From contig CAJTZQ010000026.1 of NCBI GenBank assembly GCA_910583795.1, positions 1 through 47,752 on the forward strand: 47,752 nt of DNA, written 5' to 3'. This document shows, one piece after another, positions 18,128-25,789 of this stretch (positions within the stretch are counted from its first letter, which is position 1; each line of letters starts with the position of its first letter). This DNA is from an uncultured Muribaculaceae bacterium. GTDB taxonomy: Bacteria > Bacteroidota > Bacteroidia > Bacteroidales > Muribaculaceae. The translations under genes and the position numbers were made by a program. The notes beneath the pieces were generated by a model. That model saw only the letters and a program-made list of their open reading frames with translations, was not told where the DNA came from and ran no database searches.

Positions 18128-19041
18128 GATCTCCGGTCGAATCACTCATACGTCAGATGCTCATTGTAGGAAAGCTGCAACGGGCATCCATGGCTATAGA
18201 TTCAGATAGTTTGTTGGATTATCTGGAGAATGAATGCAGATATCACGACTGCCATTACCCTATGTCGAGGGAGGCCCGGATGAGAATGCTGCAAAGAGAC
18301 ATTCAAGACATTGCAAGGCTATTCCGTATCTACATAGAGTGGACCGCCAAAGGATATGAGATAGTTGACAGAGACAACAATCATGTAGTGGATTATGAAA
18401 GGTTTTTTGCAGATTTTGAACTTCTGACGGCTCTTTCTCCGGAAACTGAGATTAGCAAGTATGTATTGCCGGAACGGAGCCACTTTGTAGGAAGCCGACA
18501 CCTCTCCCCTCTCCTGATCGCCATTAAGAAGAACCTTGAAGTAGAGTTTGATTATACCAATTATCGTAAAGACAAGACTGTAAGGCATCATATTGTCAAT
18601 CCTTATTTTTTGAAAGAAGATCAGCGTAGGTGGTATCTTGTTGGGGTAAAGGGAAATAAGCCTATGATTTTTGCGCTTGACAGGATATCATCGCTCGATA
18701 TAACAGGAGAAACTTTCGAGAGAGACACAACGTTCTCTCTCAGGGACTATTTTCGCGATAGTTTTGGAATTTGGGTGAGTGAGGAAATACCGGTGGAAGA
18801 GGTGGAGTTGTCTTATTCCGTGCTGGATGGATCGTTTTTGAAGACAGTGCCGCTCCATCCTTCTCAAACAGTTGTGGCGGATAATGAAGAAGAATTCAGA
18901 ATAATTGTCAAGCTGAGGGTTACCAATGATTTTATCATGGCGCTTCTTTCACGGAGCAGCTCATTGTCTGTGGTGCGACCATTGTGGCTCAGGGAAAAGA
19001 TAAGAAAGATATGTGAAGAGGCGACATTGAGAAACTCGTAA
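18124..19041 (+). CDS. WYL-domain transcriptional regulator
   Basis: 305 residues. The first ~85 residues contain a derived winged helix-turn-helix with the SREARMRMLQRDIQDIARLF pattern typical of WYL regulators. Residues ~125-205 are the WYL domain: IKKNLEVEFDYTNY, then RWYLVG with the W-Y-L triad at ~173-175, then FALDRISSLDI. The C-terminal ~90 residues form the WCX extension (RDYFRDSFGIW, LSRSSSLSVVRPLWLREKI). WYL proteins sense ligands, often nucleic acid or nucleotides, and regulate defence or DNA-damage genes. Translationally coupled to the GIY-YIG gene, so the pair probably works together, perhaps by autoregulation. Confidence 0.85.
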   Translation: MRSPVESLIRQMLIVGKLQRASMAIDSDSLLDYLENECRYHDCHYPMSREARMRMLQRDIQDIARLFRIYIEWTAKGYEIVDRDNNHVVDYERFFADFELLTALSPETEISKYVLPERSHFVGSRHLSPLLIAIKKNLEVEFDYTNYRKDKTVRHHIVNPYFLKEDQRRWYLVGVKGNKPMIFALDRISSLDITGETFERDTTFSLRDYFRDSFGIWVSEEIPVEEVELSYSVLDGSFLKTVPLHPSQTVVADNEEEFRIIVKLRVTNDFIMALLSRSSSLSVVRPLWLREKIRKICEEATLRNS

Positions 19042-19052
19042 TAAGTGATGAA

Positions 19053-19085
19053 CTTGAAATTTTAACGATTTTATCTGTAAATTTG
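19053..19085 (+). promoter_or_regulatory. Promoter of the polyferredoxin/Tat gene cluster
   Basis: TAAATTTG (19078-19085) is an exact -7 match. CTTG at 19053-19056, 21 bp upstream, can serve as a -33 box. The leader to the start at 19264 would be ~170 nt. It contains GGGAGG at ~19187-19192 just before ATGAATGAAG, a Shine-Dalgarno-like sequence that is rare in this phylum; it would serve a 13-codon ORF (ATG at 19200) or the alternative start at 19204. Confidence 0.5.
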
Positions 19086-19263
19086 GTAAGAACTGAGGTA
19101 AAAATGATAATATATTGACAGGGGGTGATATAATTTCTGATATATGGTGTGCGTTAAGTATTTAACCATAGTCCGCAATCTTGTAAGGGAGGCGGCGTTA
19201 TGAATGAAGCTAAACAGCTTTATTATAATCTTTCATCATGAAATTAATCACAACCTTTTCATT

Positions 19264-20769
19264 ATGAAAATATTTACCTTACGGAGTCTGAGGATAACCC
19301 TCGCCGTGATTTCCTTTCTTTCCATAACATTATTGTTTTTGGATTTTACGGGCACAGTGCATAAATGGCTCGGATGGATGGCAAAAATCCAGTTCCTGCC
19401 GGCTTTACTCGCATTGAATGTAGGCGTTGTAGCAGGACTGATCGTGCTTACTTTGCTTTTCGGGCGTATCTATTGTTCAGTGATATGTCCGTTGGGGGTA
19501 ATGCAAGACGGTTTTGCTTGGCTTGGCAAGAAAAGCAAAAAGAACCGTTATTCCTATTCACCGGCAAAAAATATCCTTCGTTGGATAATGCTTGGGCTTA
19601 TGGCTGTGGCTATCATTTTAGGAATCGGTGCGTTTGTCGCCTTGTTTGCTCCCTACAGCGCTTACGGCAGAATCGCCCAGTCATTCCTTGCTCCGTTGTG
19701 GGCATGGGGTAACAATTTGCTTGCCTATTGGGCTGAGCGGCGTGATAGTTACGCTTTCTACACCGTAGATGTATGGATGCGTGGCGCTGTCACAATGATT
19801 GTGGCGGGAGTGACTCTTGTGGCTCTTGCAATTCTTGCATGGCGAAACGGAAGAACCTATTGCAACACTATTTGTCCTGTGGGCACGGTCTTGGGTTTCT
19901 TCTCTAAATATTCGTTGTTCCGTCCGGTGATTGATACAAAAAAGTGTGTCAATTGTGGATTGTGTGCCCGCAATTGCAAGGCTGCATGTATCGACAGCAA
20001 GAATCATACAATCGATTATTCCCGTTGCGTGGATTGCATGGATTGCATCGGTAAATGTCATACACATGCGATTTCATATTCATTGAGGACCAAACATCCA
20101 AAGCATTCAGCTGAAAAAACAGGCGACCGTGTGGCTGCTGTCGATGGGGGGCGCCGTGATTTCCTTACGGTGACCGCTCTCATAGGATCGGCTGCCGCTA
20201 TCAAAGCACAGGATAAGGTGGACGGCGGATTGGCTGAAATCCTCGATAAGAAGGCTCCTGTCCGCAAGACTCCTATTGTCCCTCCCGGTGCCCAAGGCAT
20301 CCGTAATCTTACGTCTCATTGCACTGCTTGCCAGCTTTGTGTGTCGGCATGTCCCAACGGAGTGTTGCGCCCTTCGACAGATCTTGACAGATTGATGCAA
20401 CCTGAAAGTTCATACGAAAGAGGTTATTGCCGTCCGGAATGTACGAGATGTTCCGACGTTTGTCCCGCAGGGGCTATAAAACCGATCACGGTGGCGGATA
20501 AATCATCTATCCAGATCGGTCATGCGGTGTGGGTGAAAGAAAACTGTGTGCCTCTGACGGATGGGGTTGAATGTGGCAACTGTGCCCGTCATTGCCCTGT
20601 AGGGGCGATACAGATGGTCCTCTCTGATCCGACAAATGAGGAATCGGTGAAGATTCCGGTTGTAAACACTGAGCGGTGCATAGGATGCGGTGCATGTGAA
20701 AATCTTTGTCCTGCGCGTCCATTCAGTGCCATCTATGTTGAGGGGCATGAAAATCATAGAACAATCTAA
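19264..20769 (+). CDS. NapH-NapG-like membrane polyferredoxin fusion
   Basis: 501 residues from ATG 19264 (an in-frame ATG at 19204 would add 20). Residues ~1-225 are NapH-like: four to five membrane helices with the paired motifs YCSVICPLG (~70-78) and YCNTICPVG (~199-207). Two ferredoxin motifs follow, CVNCGLCARNC (~228) and CVDCMDCIGKC (~255). At ~296-317 is GGRRDFLTVTALIGSAAAIK, a twin-arginine signal motif in mid-protein. Then come four more Cys clusters (~353, 389, 438, 472) after PPGA, as in NapG/MauM ferredoxins. The protein therefore looks like NapH joined to NapG. It would pass electrons from quinol or a cytoplasmic donor to exported partners, plausibly the Tat-exported reductase next to it. 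No nitrate reductase genes are nearby, so the acceptor is unknown. Confidence 0.8.
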   Translation: MKIFTLRSLRITLAVISFLSITLLFLDFTGTVHKWLGWMAKIQFLPALLALNVGVVAGLIVLTLLFGRIYCSVICPLGVMQDGFAWLGKKSKKNRYSYSPAKNILRWIMLGLMAVAIILGIGAFVALFAPYSAYGRIAQSFLAPLWAWGNNLLAYWAERRDSYAFYTVDVWMRGAVTMIVAGVTLVALAILAWRNGRTYCNTICPVGTVLGFFSKYSLFRPVIDTKKCVNCGLCARNCKAACIDSKNHTIDYSRCVDCMDCIGKCHTHAISYSLRTKHPKHSAEKTGDRVAAVDGGRRDFLTVTALIGSAAAIKAQDKVDGGLAEILDKKAPVRKTPIVPPGAQGIRNLTSHCTACQLCVSACPNGVLRPSTDLDRLMQPESSYERGYCRPECTRCSDVCPAGAIKPITVADKSSIQIGHAVWVKENCVPLTDGVECGNCARHCPVGAIQMVLSDPTNEESVKIPVVNTERCIGCGACENLCPARPFSAIYVEGHENHRTI

Positions 20770-20779
20770 GCTACGACCT

Positions 20780-22213
20780 ATGAAAAAGAATATTAACAGT
20801 AAGAATATTAATAGAAGAGAATTCCTAAAACGTCTCGGCATGGGGACGGCGGCTGTCTCGGCTGTTTCTCTTACCGGTTGTGGCTCCAAGCAGACTTCTG
20901 CTTCCGAGGGCAGTAAGGAACTGGGAGAAATCCCCACCGATCAGATGACATACCGCACAAATCCCACAACAGGAGATAAGGTATCCATTCTCGGATACGG
21001 ATGTATGCGTTGGCCTACCAAGGAAAATCCCGACGGGAGTGGAAAGGATATAATAGATCAGGAAACTGTCAATGATCTCGTGGATTATGCTATAGAGCAT
21101 GGCGTAAACTATTTCGACACGGCTCCGGTGTATTGTCAGGGAATGTCGGAGACATGCACAGGAATCGCTTTAAAACGGCATCCGAGAGATTCTTATTTCA
21201 TTGCTACCAAGATGTCGAATTTCGGGGTTGCGGGTAAAGGACTTTCCCCGAAAGAATCTTTCGACACTTCTGTCGAAATGTATAAAAAATCGTTGACTAA
21301 TCTTCAGACTGATTATATCGATTACTATTTGCTTCATGCTGTCGGCGGAGGCAATGGTATGGAGACCCTCAACGAAAGATTTTTTGACAACGGACTTCTT
21401 GAATTTCTGTTGAAGGAAAGGGAGGCGGGAAGAATCAGGAATCTCGGGTTCTCATATCATGGCGACATAGCGGTGTTTGATTACCTACTCTCGCGTCATG
21501 ACGAGTTTAAATGGGATTTTGTGCAGATTCAGATGAATTATCTCGACTGGAAGCATGCCAAGGAGATAAATTCGAGCAATACTGACGCAGAGTATCTCTA
21601 TGGAGAGCTTGTAAAGCGTAATATCCCGGCTGTAATCATGGAGCCTCTCTTGGGAGGCCGACTTTCAAATGTGCCAGATCACATTGTGGCGCGACTGAAG
21701 GAGAAAGAGCCTGAACGCAGTGTGGCTTCATGGGCTTTCCGTTTTGCCGGGACATATCCGGACGTTCTGACAGTGCTAAGCGGAATGACATATAAGGAGC
21801 ATCTTGAGGACAACCTCAGATCTTACTGCCCGCTTGAGCCTCTTGATGATGAAGAGTTGAAGTATCTGCAAGACACGGCGGGGCTGATCGTGCAGTATCC
21901 AACCATCCCATGCAACGACTGCAAATATTGTATGCCATGTCCTTACGGTATTGACATTCCAGCAATATTTGTTCATTATAACAAGTGTGTGAATCAGGGT
22001 AATGTGCCGGAAAACAGTCAGGCGGAAAACTATAGGGAAGCGCGTCAGGCATTCCTTGTGGGGTATGACCGAAGTGTGCCCAAACTCCGACAGGCTAACC
22101 ATTGCATAGGATGCAGACAGTGTGTCCCCCATTGTCCACAGAACATTAAGATTCCTCGTGAGCTCCACAGGATTGATAACTTTGTGGAAGAACTCAAGCA
22201 AGGGAAGGTATGA
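20780..22213 (+). CDS. Tat-exported aldo/keto reductase-ferredoxin lipoprotein
   Basis: 477 residues from ATG 20780, 10 bp after the polyferredoxin stop. The N-terminus NRREFLKRLGMGTAAV is a twin-arginine signal, ending in lipobox LTGC. Residues ~60-340 are an aldo/keto reductase barrel: FDTAPVY (Asp and Tyr), ATKMS (Lys) and YYLLHAV (His) supply the usual tetrad, and SILGYGCMRWP is the first strand. The C-terminal ~100 residues hold two ferredoxin-type clusters (CNDCKYCMPCPYGIDIP and CIGCRQCVPHCPQ). After the lipid Cys comes GSKQTSAS with no acidic patch, so it probably faces the periplasm rather than the surface. How an NADPH-type fold works outside the cytoplasm is unclear; a cofactor folded in before export or electrons from the polyferredoxin are options. 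Confidence 0.85.
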   Translation: MKKNINSKNINRREFLKRLGMGTAAVSAVSLTGCGSKQTSASEGSKELGEIPTDQMTYRTNPTTGDKVSILGYGCMRWPTKENPDGSGKDIIDQETVNDLVDYAIEHGVNYFDTAPVYCQGMSETCTGIALKRHPRDSYFIATKMSNFGVAGKGLSPKESFDTSVEMYKKSLTNLQTDYIDYYLLHAVGGGNGMETLNERFFDNGLLEFLLKEREAGRIRNLGFSYHGDIAVFDYLLSRHDEFKWDFVQIQMNYLDWKHAKEINSSNTDAEYLYGELVKRNIPAVIMEPLLGGRLSNVPDHIVARLKEKEPERSVASWAFRFAGTYPDVLTVLSGMTYKEHLEDNLRSYCPLEPLDDEELKYLQDTAGLIVQYPTIPCNDCKYCMPCPYGIDIPAIFVHYNKCVNQGNVPENSQAENYREARQAFLVGYDRSVPKLRQANHCIGCRQCVPHCPQNIKIPRELHRIDNFVEELKQGKV

Positions 22214-22629
22214 TGAAGGAGCTGATAGACGTTCTTGTTTCCGGCAATCATTCCTTAGTGGTTGGCAATAATAATGTCAGGACGTTTGACGGAAGAGGAG
22301 TTTCAGACCTGTTTAGGCTGCTTGAGAATGATCCCGAATTTCTTTACGGCGCTCGCGTCGCCGACAAGGTAGTGGGAAAAGGAGCGGCTGCCTTGATGAT
22401 TTTAGGAGGAGTCAAAGAGGTTTATTCAATGGTGATAAGTGATCCTGCCTTTGCCCTCTTCGAGAAATATGGAGTCAAGGTATCTTTCGGGAAACGTGTT
22501 GAGCATATAATCAACCGTAAAGGCGATGATATTTGTCCGGTTGAAAAGCTCTGTGCCGATTGTGTCACTCCGGAAGAATGCCTTCCGCTTATCAAAGGTT
22601 TTGTTCAATGCATGAATCATAATGGATAA
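22210..22629 (+). CDS. DUF1893 protein
   Basis: 139 residues. It matches the DUF1893 pattern: LVVGNNNVRTFDGRGVSDLFRLL at the start (~16-38, hydrophobic strand then helix), ARVADKVVGKGAAALMILGGV in the middle and a cysteine-rich end (DICPVEKLCADCVTPEECL). The family has a cytidine-deaminase-like fold and no established activity. The start overlaps the previous stop (ATGATGA), so it is translated with the exported reductase. No signal peptide is seen, so it is cytoplasmic. The four to five C-terminal cysteines could bind a metal. It probably assists the redox cluster, but that is inference from position. Confidence 0.72.
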   Translation: MMKELIDVLVSGNHSLVVGNNNVRTFDGRGVSDLFRLLENDPEFLYGARVADKVVGKGAAALMILGGVKEVYSMVISDPAFALFEKYGVKVSFGKRVEHIINRKGDDICPVEKLCADCVTPEECLPLIKGFVQCMNHNG

Positions 22630-22658
22630 TGGATAATGGATAATGCATAATTCATAAT
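22624..22658. repeat. AT-rich simple repeat with a dispersed 19-bp word
   Basis: Three or four copies of GGATAAT in tandem lead into ATAATGCATAATTCATAAT (22640-22658). The same 19-bp word occurs at 40897-40915 in another operon gap. It begins just after the DUF1893 stop and may be a family of dispersed intergenic repeats. Confidence 0.6.
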
Positions 22659-22676
22659 CTTGCAGCTGAATAATTA

Positions 22677-22824
22677 TTCAATTTGGTTCAAATTGAGTTC
22701 AAATTGAGTTCAAATTTGGTTCAAATTGAGTCCAAATTTGGTTCAAATCTGGTTCGAAGTTCAAATTTAGTTCAAATCGAGTTCAAAATGAGTTTGAATT
22801 GAGTTCAAAATGAGTTCAAATAGG
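22677..22824. repeat. 11-bp non-coding tandem array
   Basis: About 14 units of consensus TTCAAATTKRG (K = G/T, R = A/G), nearly all 11 bp, with one 7-bp unit (TTCGAAG) in the middle and 10-bp units at both ends. The period is close to one helical turn and not a multiple of three; no reading frame is preserved. Units vary at the last four positions but TTCAAA is kept in most, which suggests a conserved binding site rather than fresh slippage. It fills the gap before the ECF-like gene and ends 26 bp before its start codon. Confidence 0.8.
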
Positions 22825-22850
22825 TTAAAACGAATAAAATTGTAATAATA

Positions 22851-23360
22851 ATGCAAACAACATTAAAACTTTACTCTCTCGGCTATAGCAATGTAAAGAC
22901 TTATCTTTTTACAGCATTGTTTGTGATTGGTAATGTGGTTATGCCTCAGTTGTTCCACCAGCTGCCACAAGGTGGAATCACATGGCTTCCCATATATTTC
23001 TTCACTTTGATTGCTGCTTATAAATATGGATGGCGTGTGGGTCTGCTGACTGCAATTGCATCTCCGCTTGTAAATTCATTTTTCTTTGGTATGCCTGCTG
23101 CCGCAGGACTTCCTGCCATAATGCTGAAGTCGGTAGTGCTTGCTGTCGCAGCCGGTTATTTTGCAAAGCGTTTTCATGCAGCAGCTCTGTGGCAACTCCT
23201 GGTGGTAGTCCTTGCTTATCAGACAATCGGCACGCTTGGAGAATGGGCGCTTAAAGGTGATATTTTCGTGGCTCTTCAAGATTTCAGGATAGGTATTCCC
23301 GGTATGCTCCTTCAGATCGTTGGTGGCTGGGCTGTTATCAACTATTTAATTAGAAAATAA
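22851..23360 (+). CDS. ECF transporter S-component-like membrane protein
   Basis: 169 residues with five or six predicted membrane segments (for example FTALFVIGNVVMPQLFH, FFTLIAAYKYGWRVGLLTAIA and MLLQIVGGWAVINYLI). The overall form, with GITWLPIYFFTLIAAYKYGWRVG followed by an amphipathic 'SPLVNSFFFGMP' region, resembles S components of energy-coupling-factor transporters, which bind vitamins or metal ligands. No ECF ATPase or T component is in the window; a shared module elsewhere could serve it. It ends 2 bp before tatA, so it is co-transcribed with the Tat genes. Substrate cannot be read from the sequence. Confidence 0.7.
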   Translation: MQTTLKLYSLGYSNVKTYLFTALFVIGNVVMPQLFHQLPQGGITWLPIYFFTLIAAYKYGWRVGLLTAIASPLVNSFFFGMPAAAGLPAIMLKSVVLAVAAGYFAKRFHAAALWQLLVVVLAYQTIGTLGEWALKGDIFVALQDFRIGIPGMLLQIVGGWAVINYLIRK

Positions 23361-23362
23361 AT

Positions 23363-23557
23363 ATGAATATGCTATTATTGATAGGCGGTCTCGGCATGTC
23401 TGAGATTTTGCTCATAGCACTTGTGGTGCTTCTCTTCTTCGGCGGGAAGAAAATCCCCGAACTCATGAAGGGTCTCGGTAAAGGTGTAAAATCCTTTAAA
23501 GATGGAATGAACGAAGTTGAGAAGGATGTGAAAGAGACAATGAAGGAGGACAAATGA
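23363..23557 (+). CDS. tatA: Sec-independent protein translocase TatA
   Basis: 64 residues: one N-terminal membrane helix (SEILLIALVVLLFFG), the conserved FGGKKIPEL hinge and an amphipathic helix (GLGKGVKSFKDGMNEVEKDV) with a charged tail. This is standard TatA/E, which forms the pore or membrane-weakening patch for folded proteins. An in-frame ATG at 23369 is an alternative start. Its stop overlaps the tatC start by 4 bp. No tatB is present, as is usual in Bacteroidetes. The Tat-signal reductase at 20780 is an evident client. Confidence 0.95.
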   Translation: MNMLLLIGGLGMSEILLIALVVLLFFGGKKIPELMKGLGKGVKSFKDGMNEVEKDVKETMKEDK

Positions 23558-24381
23558 GCGTGTCGGACGACTCTGCCCGCATGACATTCTGGGACCATCT
23601 TGACGCGCTCCGAGCGGTGCTTGTCAAGGTGGTCGCTGTTGTCGTGGCTTTCAGTATAGTGGCGTTTCTGTTTAAGGAGGAACTGTTTTCTATTGTGCTT
23701 GCCCCCAAGGATGCGGGTTTCATCACATATCGTTGGTTAGGATTTTTAGATGGTATCTTTTCATCCGGAGAAAACGATCATGGTTTTTCTGTTCAGCTTA
23801 TAAACACGGGGCTTGCACAGCAGTTTCTGATTCACATGAAGACGGCGATGTGTGCGGGAGTGTTTTGTGCTTCCCCTTATATTCTTTACCAGTTATTCAG
23901 ATTTGTTTCGCCGGCATTGTATGCTGATGAAAGGCGCTATGCCGTTACGGTAGTCGGGAGCGGCTACCTGATGTTTATGGTGGGGGTATTGATAAGCTAT
24001 TTTCTTATATTCCCTCTTACTTTCAGGTTTCTTGGCACATATCAGGTGGCGGCTGATGTCGACAATCTGATCAGTCTTGAATCATACATGTCTACCCTGA
24101 TAGTTATGTGCCTGTCGATGGGTTTGGTCTTCGAGATGCCTGTATTGTCGTGGCTTTTTGGGAAATTAGGCTTTTTAAGCGCTGATTTCATGCGTCGCTA
24201 CCGTCGGCATGCCATAGTTATAATCCTGATTGTGGCGGCAGTCATAACCCCCACGTCGGATATCTTTACACTCTTAGTGGTGTCACTCCCCATGTGGCTC
24301 CTCTACGAAGTCAGTATCCTCCTCGTGAAAACCACCGCACACAGTTCAGATGCAATTAAACCCTTAATCTTCAATTCTTAA
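23554..24381 (+). CDS. tatC: Sec-independent protein translocase TatC
   Basis: 275 residues with six membrane helices. The N-terminal FWDHLDALR corresponds to the FxxHLxELR signal-recognition motif. SPYILYQLFRFVSPALYADER is the conserved second-loop motif (~108-128), followed by FRFLGTYQV and RRHAIVIILIVAAVITPTSD near the C-terminus. TatC is the twin-arginine receptor in the inner membrane. It is translationally coupled to tatA (ATGA overlap). About 200 bp of very AT-rich sequence follows with no clear terminator. Confidence 0.96.
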   Translation: MSVSDDSARMTFWDHLDALRAVLVKVVAVVVAFSIVAFLFKEELFSIVLAPKDAGFITYRWLGFLDGIFSSGENDHGFSVQLINTGLAQQFLIHMKTAMCAGVFCASPYILYQLFRFVSPALYADERRYAVTVVGSGYLMFMVGVLISYFLIFPLTFRFLGTYQVAADVDNLISLESYMSTLIVMCLSMGLVFEMPVLSWLFGKLGFLSADFMRRYRRHAIVIILIVAAVITPTSDIFTLLVVSLPMWLLYEVSILLVKTTAHSSDAIKPLIFNS

Positions 24382-24581
24382 ATGAACTTGTTAACCTTAA
24401 CTAAAATTAAATATACGAAATAATTCATTATAAAAATTAAAATAATTTCAAAAAATTAAAAACTATTTTAATATATCTGTTGTTAGACAAAAAAAGATGA
24501 TCAAGTCCATAAATTTTATTAAAATATAGAGTTGATGACATATATCATCCAAGTGTAATTATAATTTTAAAATTTATAACT

Positions 24582-24824
24582 ATGAAGAAAAGAGTTCTTA
24601 TTCTTGCTGCAGCCGTTATTTCCGTGTTGTCGGCATCATCAGGCGTGTATCTTATAACAACATGCGGTAAAGGTGTTGGGGCAACAGTGGATAGAAGTTT
24701 TTTTGAAACTGAAGAAGAGTGGTATCAATACAAGGTAGCATATAATGAGATTTATTGCGGGGAAGGGTCAGGCCCTGCGATAGAGACTTATTCTGCACTA
24801 CCTGCAGACAATCCAATAGAATAA
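24582..24824 (+). CDS. Small two-cysteine exported protein
   Basis: 80 residues. The N-terminus MKKRVLILAAAVISVLSASSG is a signal peptide or membrane anchor. The remaining ~55 residues are acidic and contain just two cysteines, in TTCGKG (~28) and IYCGEG (~59), about 31 residues apart, which could form one disulfide. The middle is aromatic and acidic (FFETEEEWYQYKVAYNE). I do not recognise the family; it recalls the small NVEALA-type exported peptides of Bacteroides in size only. It is the first gene of a three-gene run with a GLPGLI protein (9 bp downstream) and a TonB-dependent receptor. Confidence 0.6.
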   Translation: MKKRVLILAAAVISVLSASSGVYLITTCGKGVGATVDRSFFETEEEWYQYKVAYNEIYCGEGSGPAIETYSALPADNPIE

Positions 24825-24833
24825 TTTACAGGA

Positions 24834-25733
24834 ATGAAATTGTATAGATTTGTCGTACTGTTTGTGATATCTGTTCTGTTTGGAGAGGTCTCAGCACAGG
24901 ATGGTGACATCCCTCCTGAAGTGAGGGCGCTTCTCCCTCCCGGTTACGTCATTTCCAAACCGAGTACAGTTGTGTTTGGCAAGAAGAAGCTCCTGGACTC
25001 GTCTGTGAGGGAATTTATTTACTATCATGCGATGTATGATCCGGAGTCAGACCTTATGCTTGACGAACAGAAAATCCTACAGGTAGGTGACAAGGTCTCG
25101 TTCTATTGTGATTACGGCATATATAGATGGGATTCAATTGCATATAAAGCAACAATGGATTGTGTGTCGGTAAATACGGATCATTTGGAAAGACTTGTGA
25201 AGGGACAATCCATGGATGAACATATAGTGATTAGGAATCATGAGAAGGGAGACACATTGGAGGTCTATGATAATGTCGGCATGGATAAATTCAGGTATCG
25301 GGAAGAACAGCCTGATTTCAATTGGGTCATTTCAGATGAGACAAAGAAAATCGGACCTTATGAATGCAAGAAGGCGGAGGCTACATTCAGAGGGAGGAAC
25401 TGGACGGCATGGTACACCGAGGAGATACCCGTCTCTGAGGGCCCCTGGAAATTCGCGGGATTGCCCGGTCTAATTTTGATGGTACAGGATTCAAAAGCGG
25501 AACATACCATCAAGCTGTTGAAAGTGAGAGATTCCGTTTCCCCCATAGTGCTTCGTGATATGCTTGTCAGCAAGGCTGACAGAAAAAAGCTTCTTGAAAA
25601 GAAGCTGTCATATCTGAAGAATCCGTTTCTAACCTATAAAGGTATGGACATCATGCCAAGGGATGAAAACGGCTCTGTCGTCAAGCCGTCGGATGATATC
25701 AAGAGATTTTCCAATTTGATAGAAAAAGAATAG
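24834..25733 (+). CDS. GLPGLI family exported protein
   Basis: 299 residues with a signal peptide (MKLYRFVVLFVISVLFGEVSA). The family hallmark appears at ~212-220 as KFAGLPGLILMV, preceded by NWTAWYTEEIPVSEGPWKF, which is the usual order. The mid region has the pattern KKIGPYECKKAEATFRGR. The GLPGLI family is restricted to Bacteroidetes and has no proven function; members often precede TonB-dependent receptors, as here (56 bp). Two cysteines at ~102 and ~119 and one at ~182 are seen. It probably acts in the periplasm or at the outer membrane with the receptor. Confidence 0.88.
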   Translation: MKLYRFVVLFVISVLFGEVSAQDGDIPPEVRALLPPGYVISKPSTVVFGKKKLLDSSVREFIYYHAMYDPESDLMLDEQKILQVGDKVSFYCDYGIYRWDSIAYKATMDCVSVNTDHLERLVKGQSMDEHIVIRNHEKGDTLEVYDNVGMDKFRYREEQPDFNWVISDETKKIGPYECKKAEATFRGRNWTAWYTEEIPVSEGPWKFAGLPGLILMVQDSKAEHTIKLLKVRDSVSPIVLRDMLVSKADRKKLLEKKLSYLKNPFLTYKGMDIMPRDENGSVVKPSDDIKRFSNLIEKE

Positions 25734-25789
25734 AATGCAGGGGATAGTCTGTTCTATCCCTACCAACATAGAACAGCTATCTCCATACT

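Noticed and set aside
19090..19263. Leader before the polyferredoxin considered as a riboswitch
   Set aside because: I could not match it to a known riboswitch core; only a weak AAGCT/AGCTT hairpin and a Shine-Dalgarno-like GGGAGG are visible.
19204..19263. Earlier start for the polyferredoxin (adds 20 residues)
   Set aside because: The extra segment is atypical for the family, whose first membrane helix begins soon after the start; kept as an alternative only.
22735..22765. GTTCGAA/GGTTC-like bases that resemble a tRNA T-loop
   Set aside because: They belong to the 11-bp tandem array; no acceptor stem, D-arm or anticodon arm can be drawn.
22677..22824. Tandem array considered as a CRISPR
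   Set aside because: Units abut with no spacers, the period is 11 bp, and no cas genes are present.
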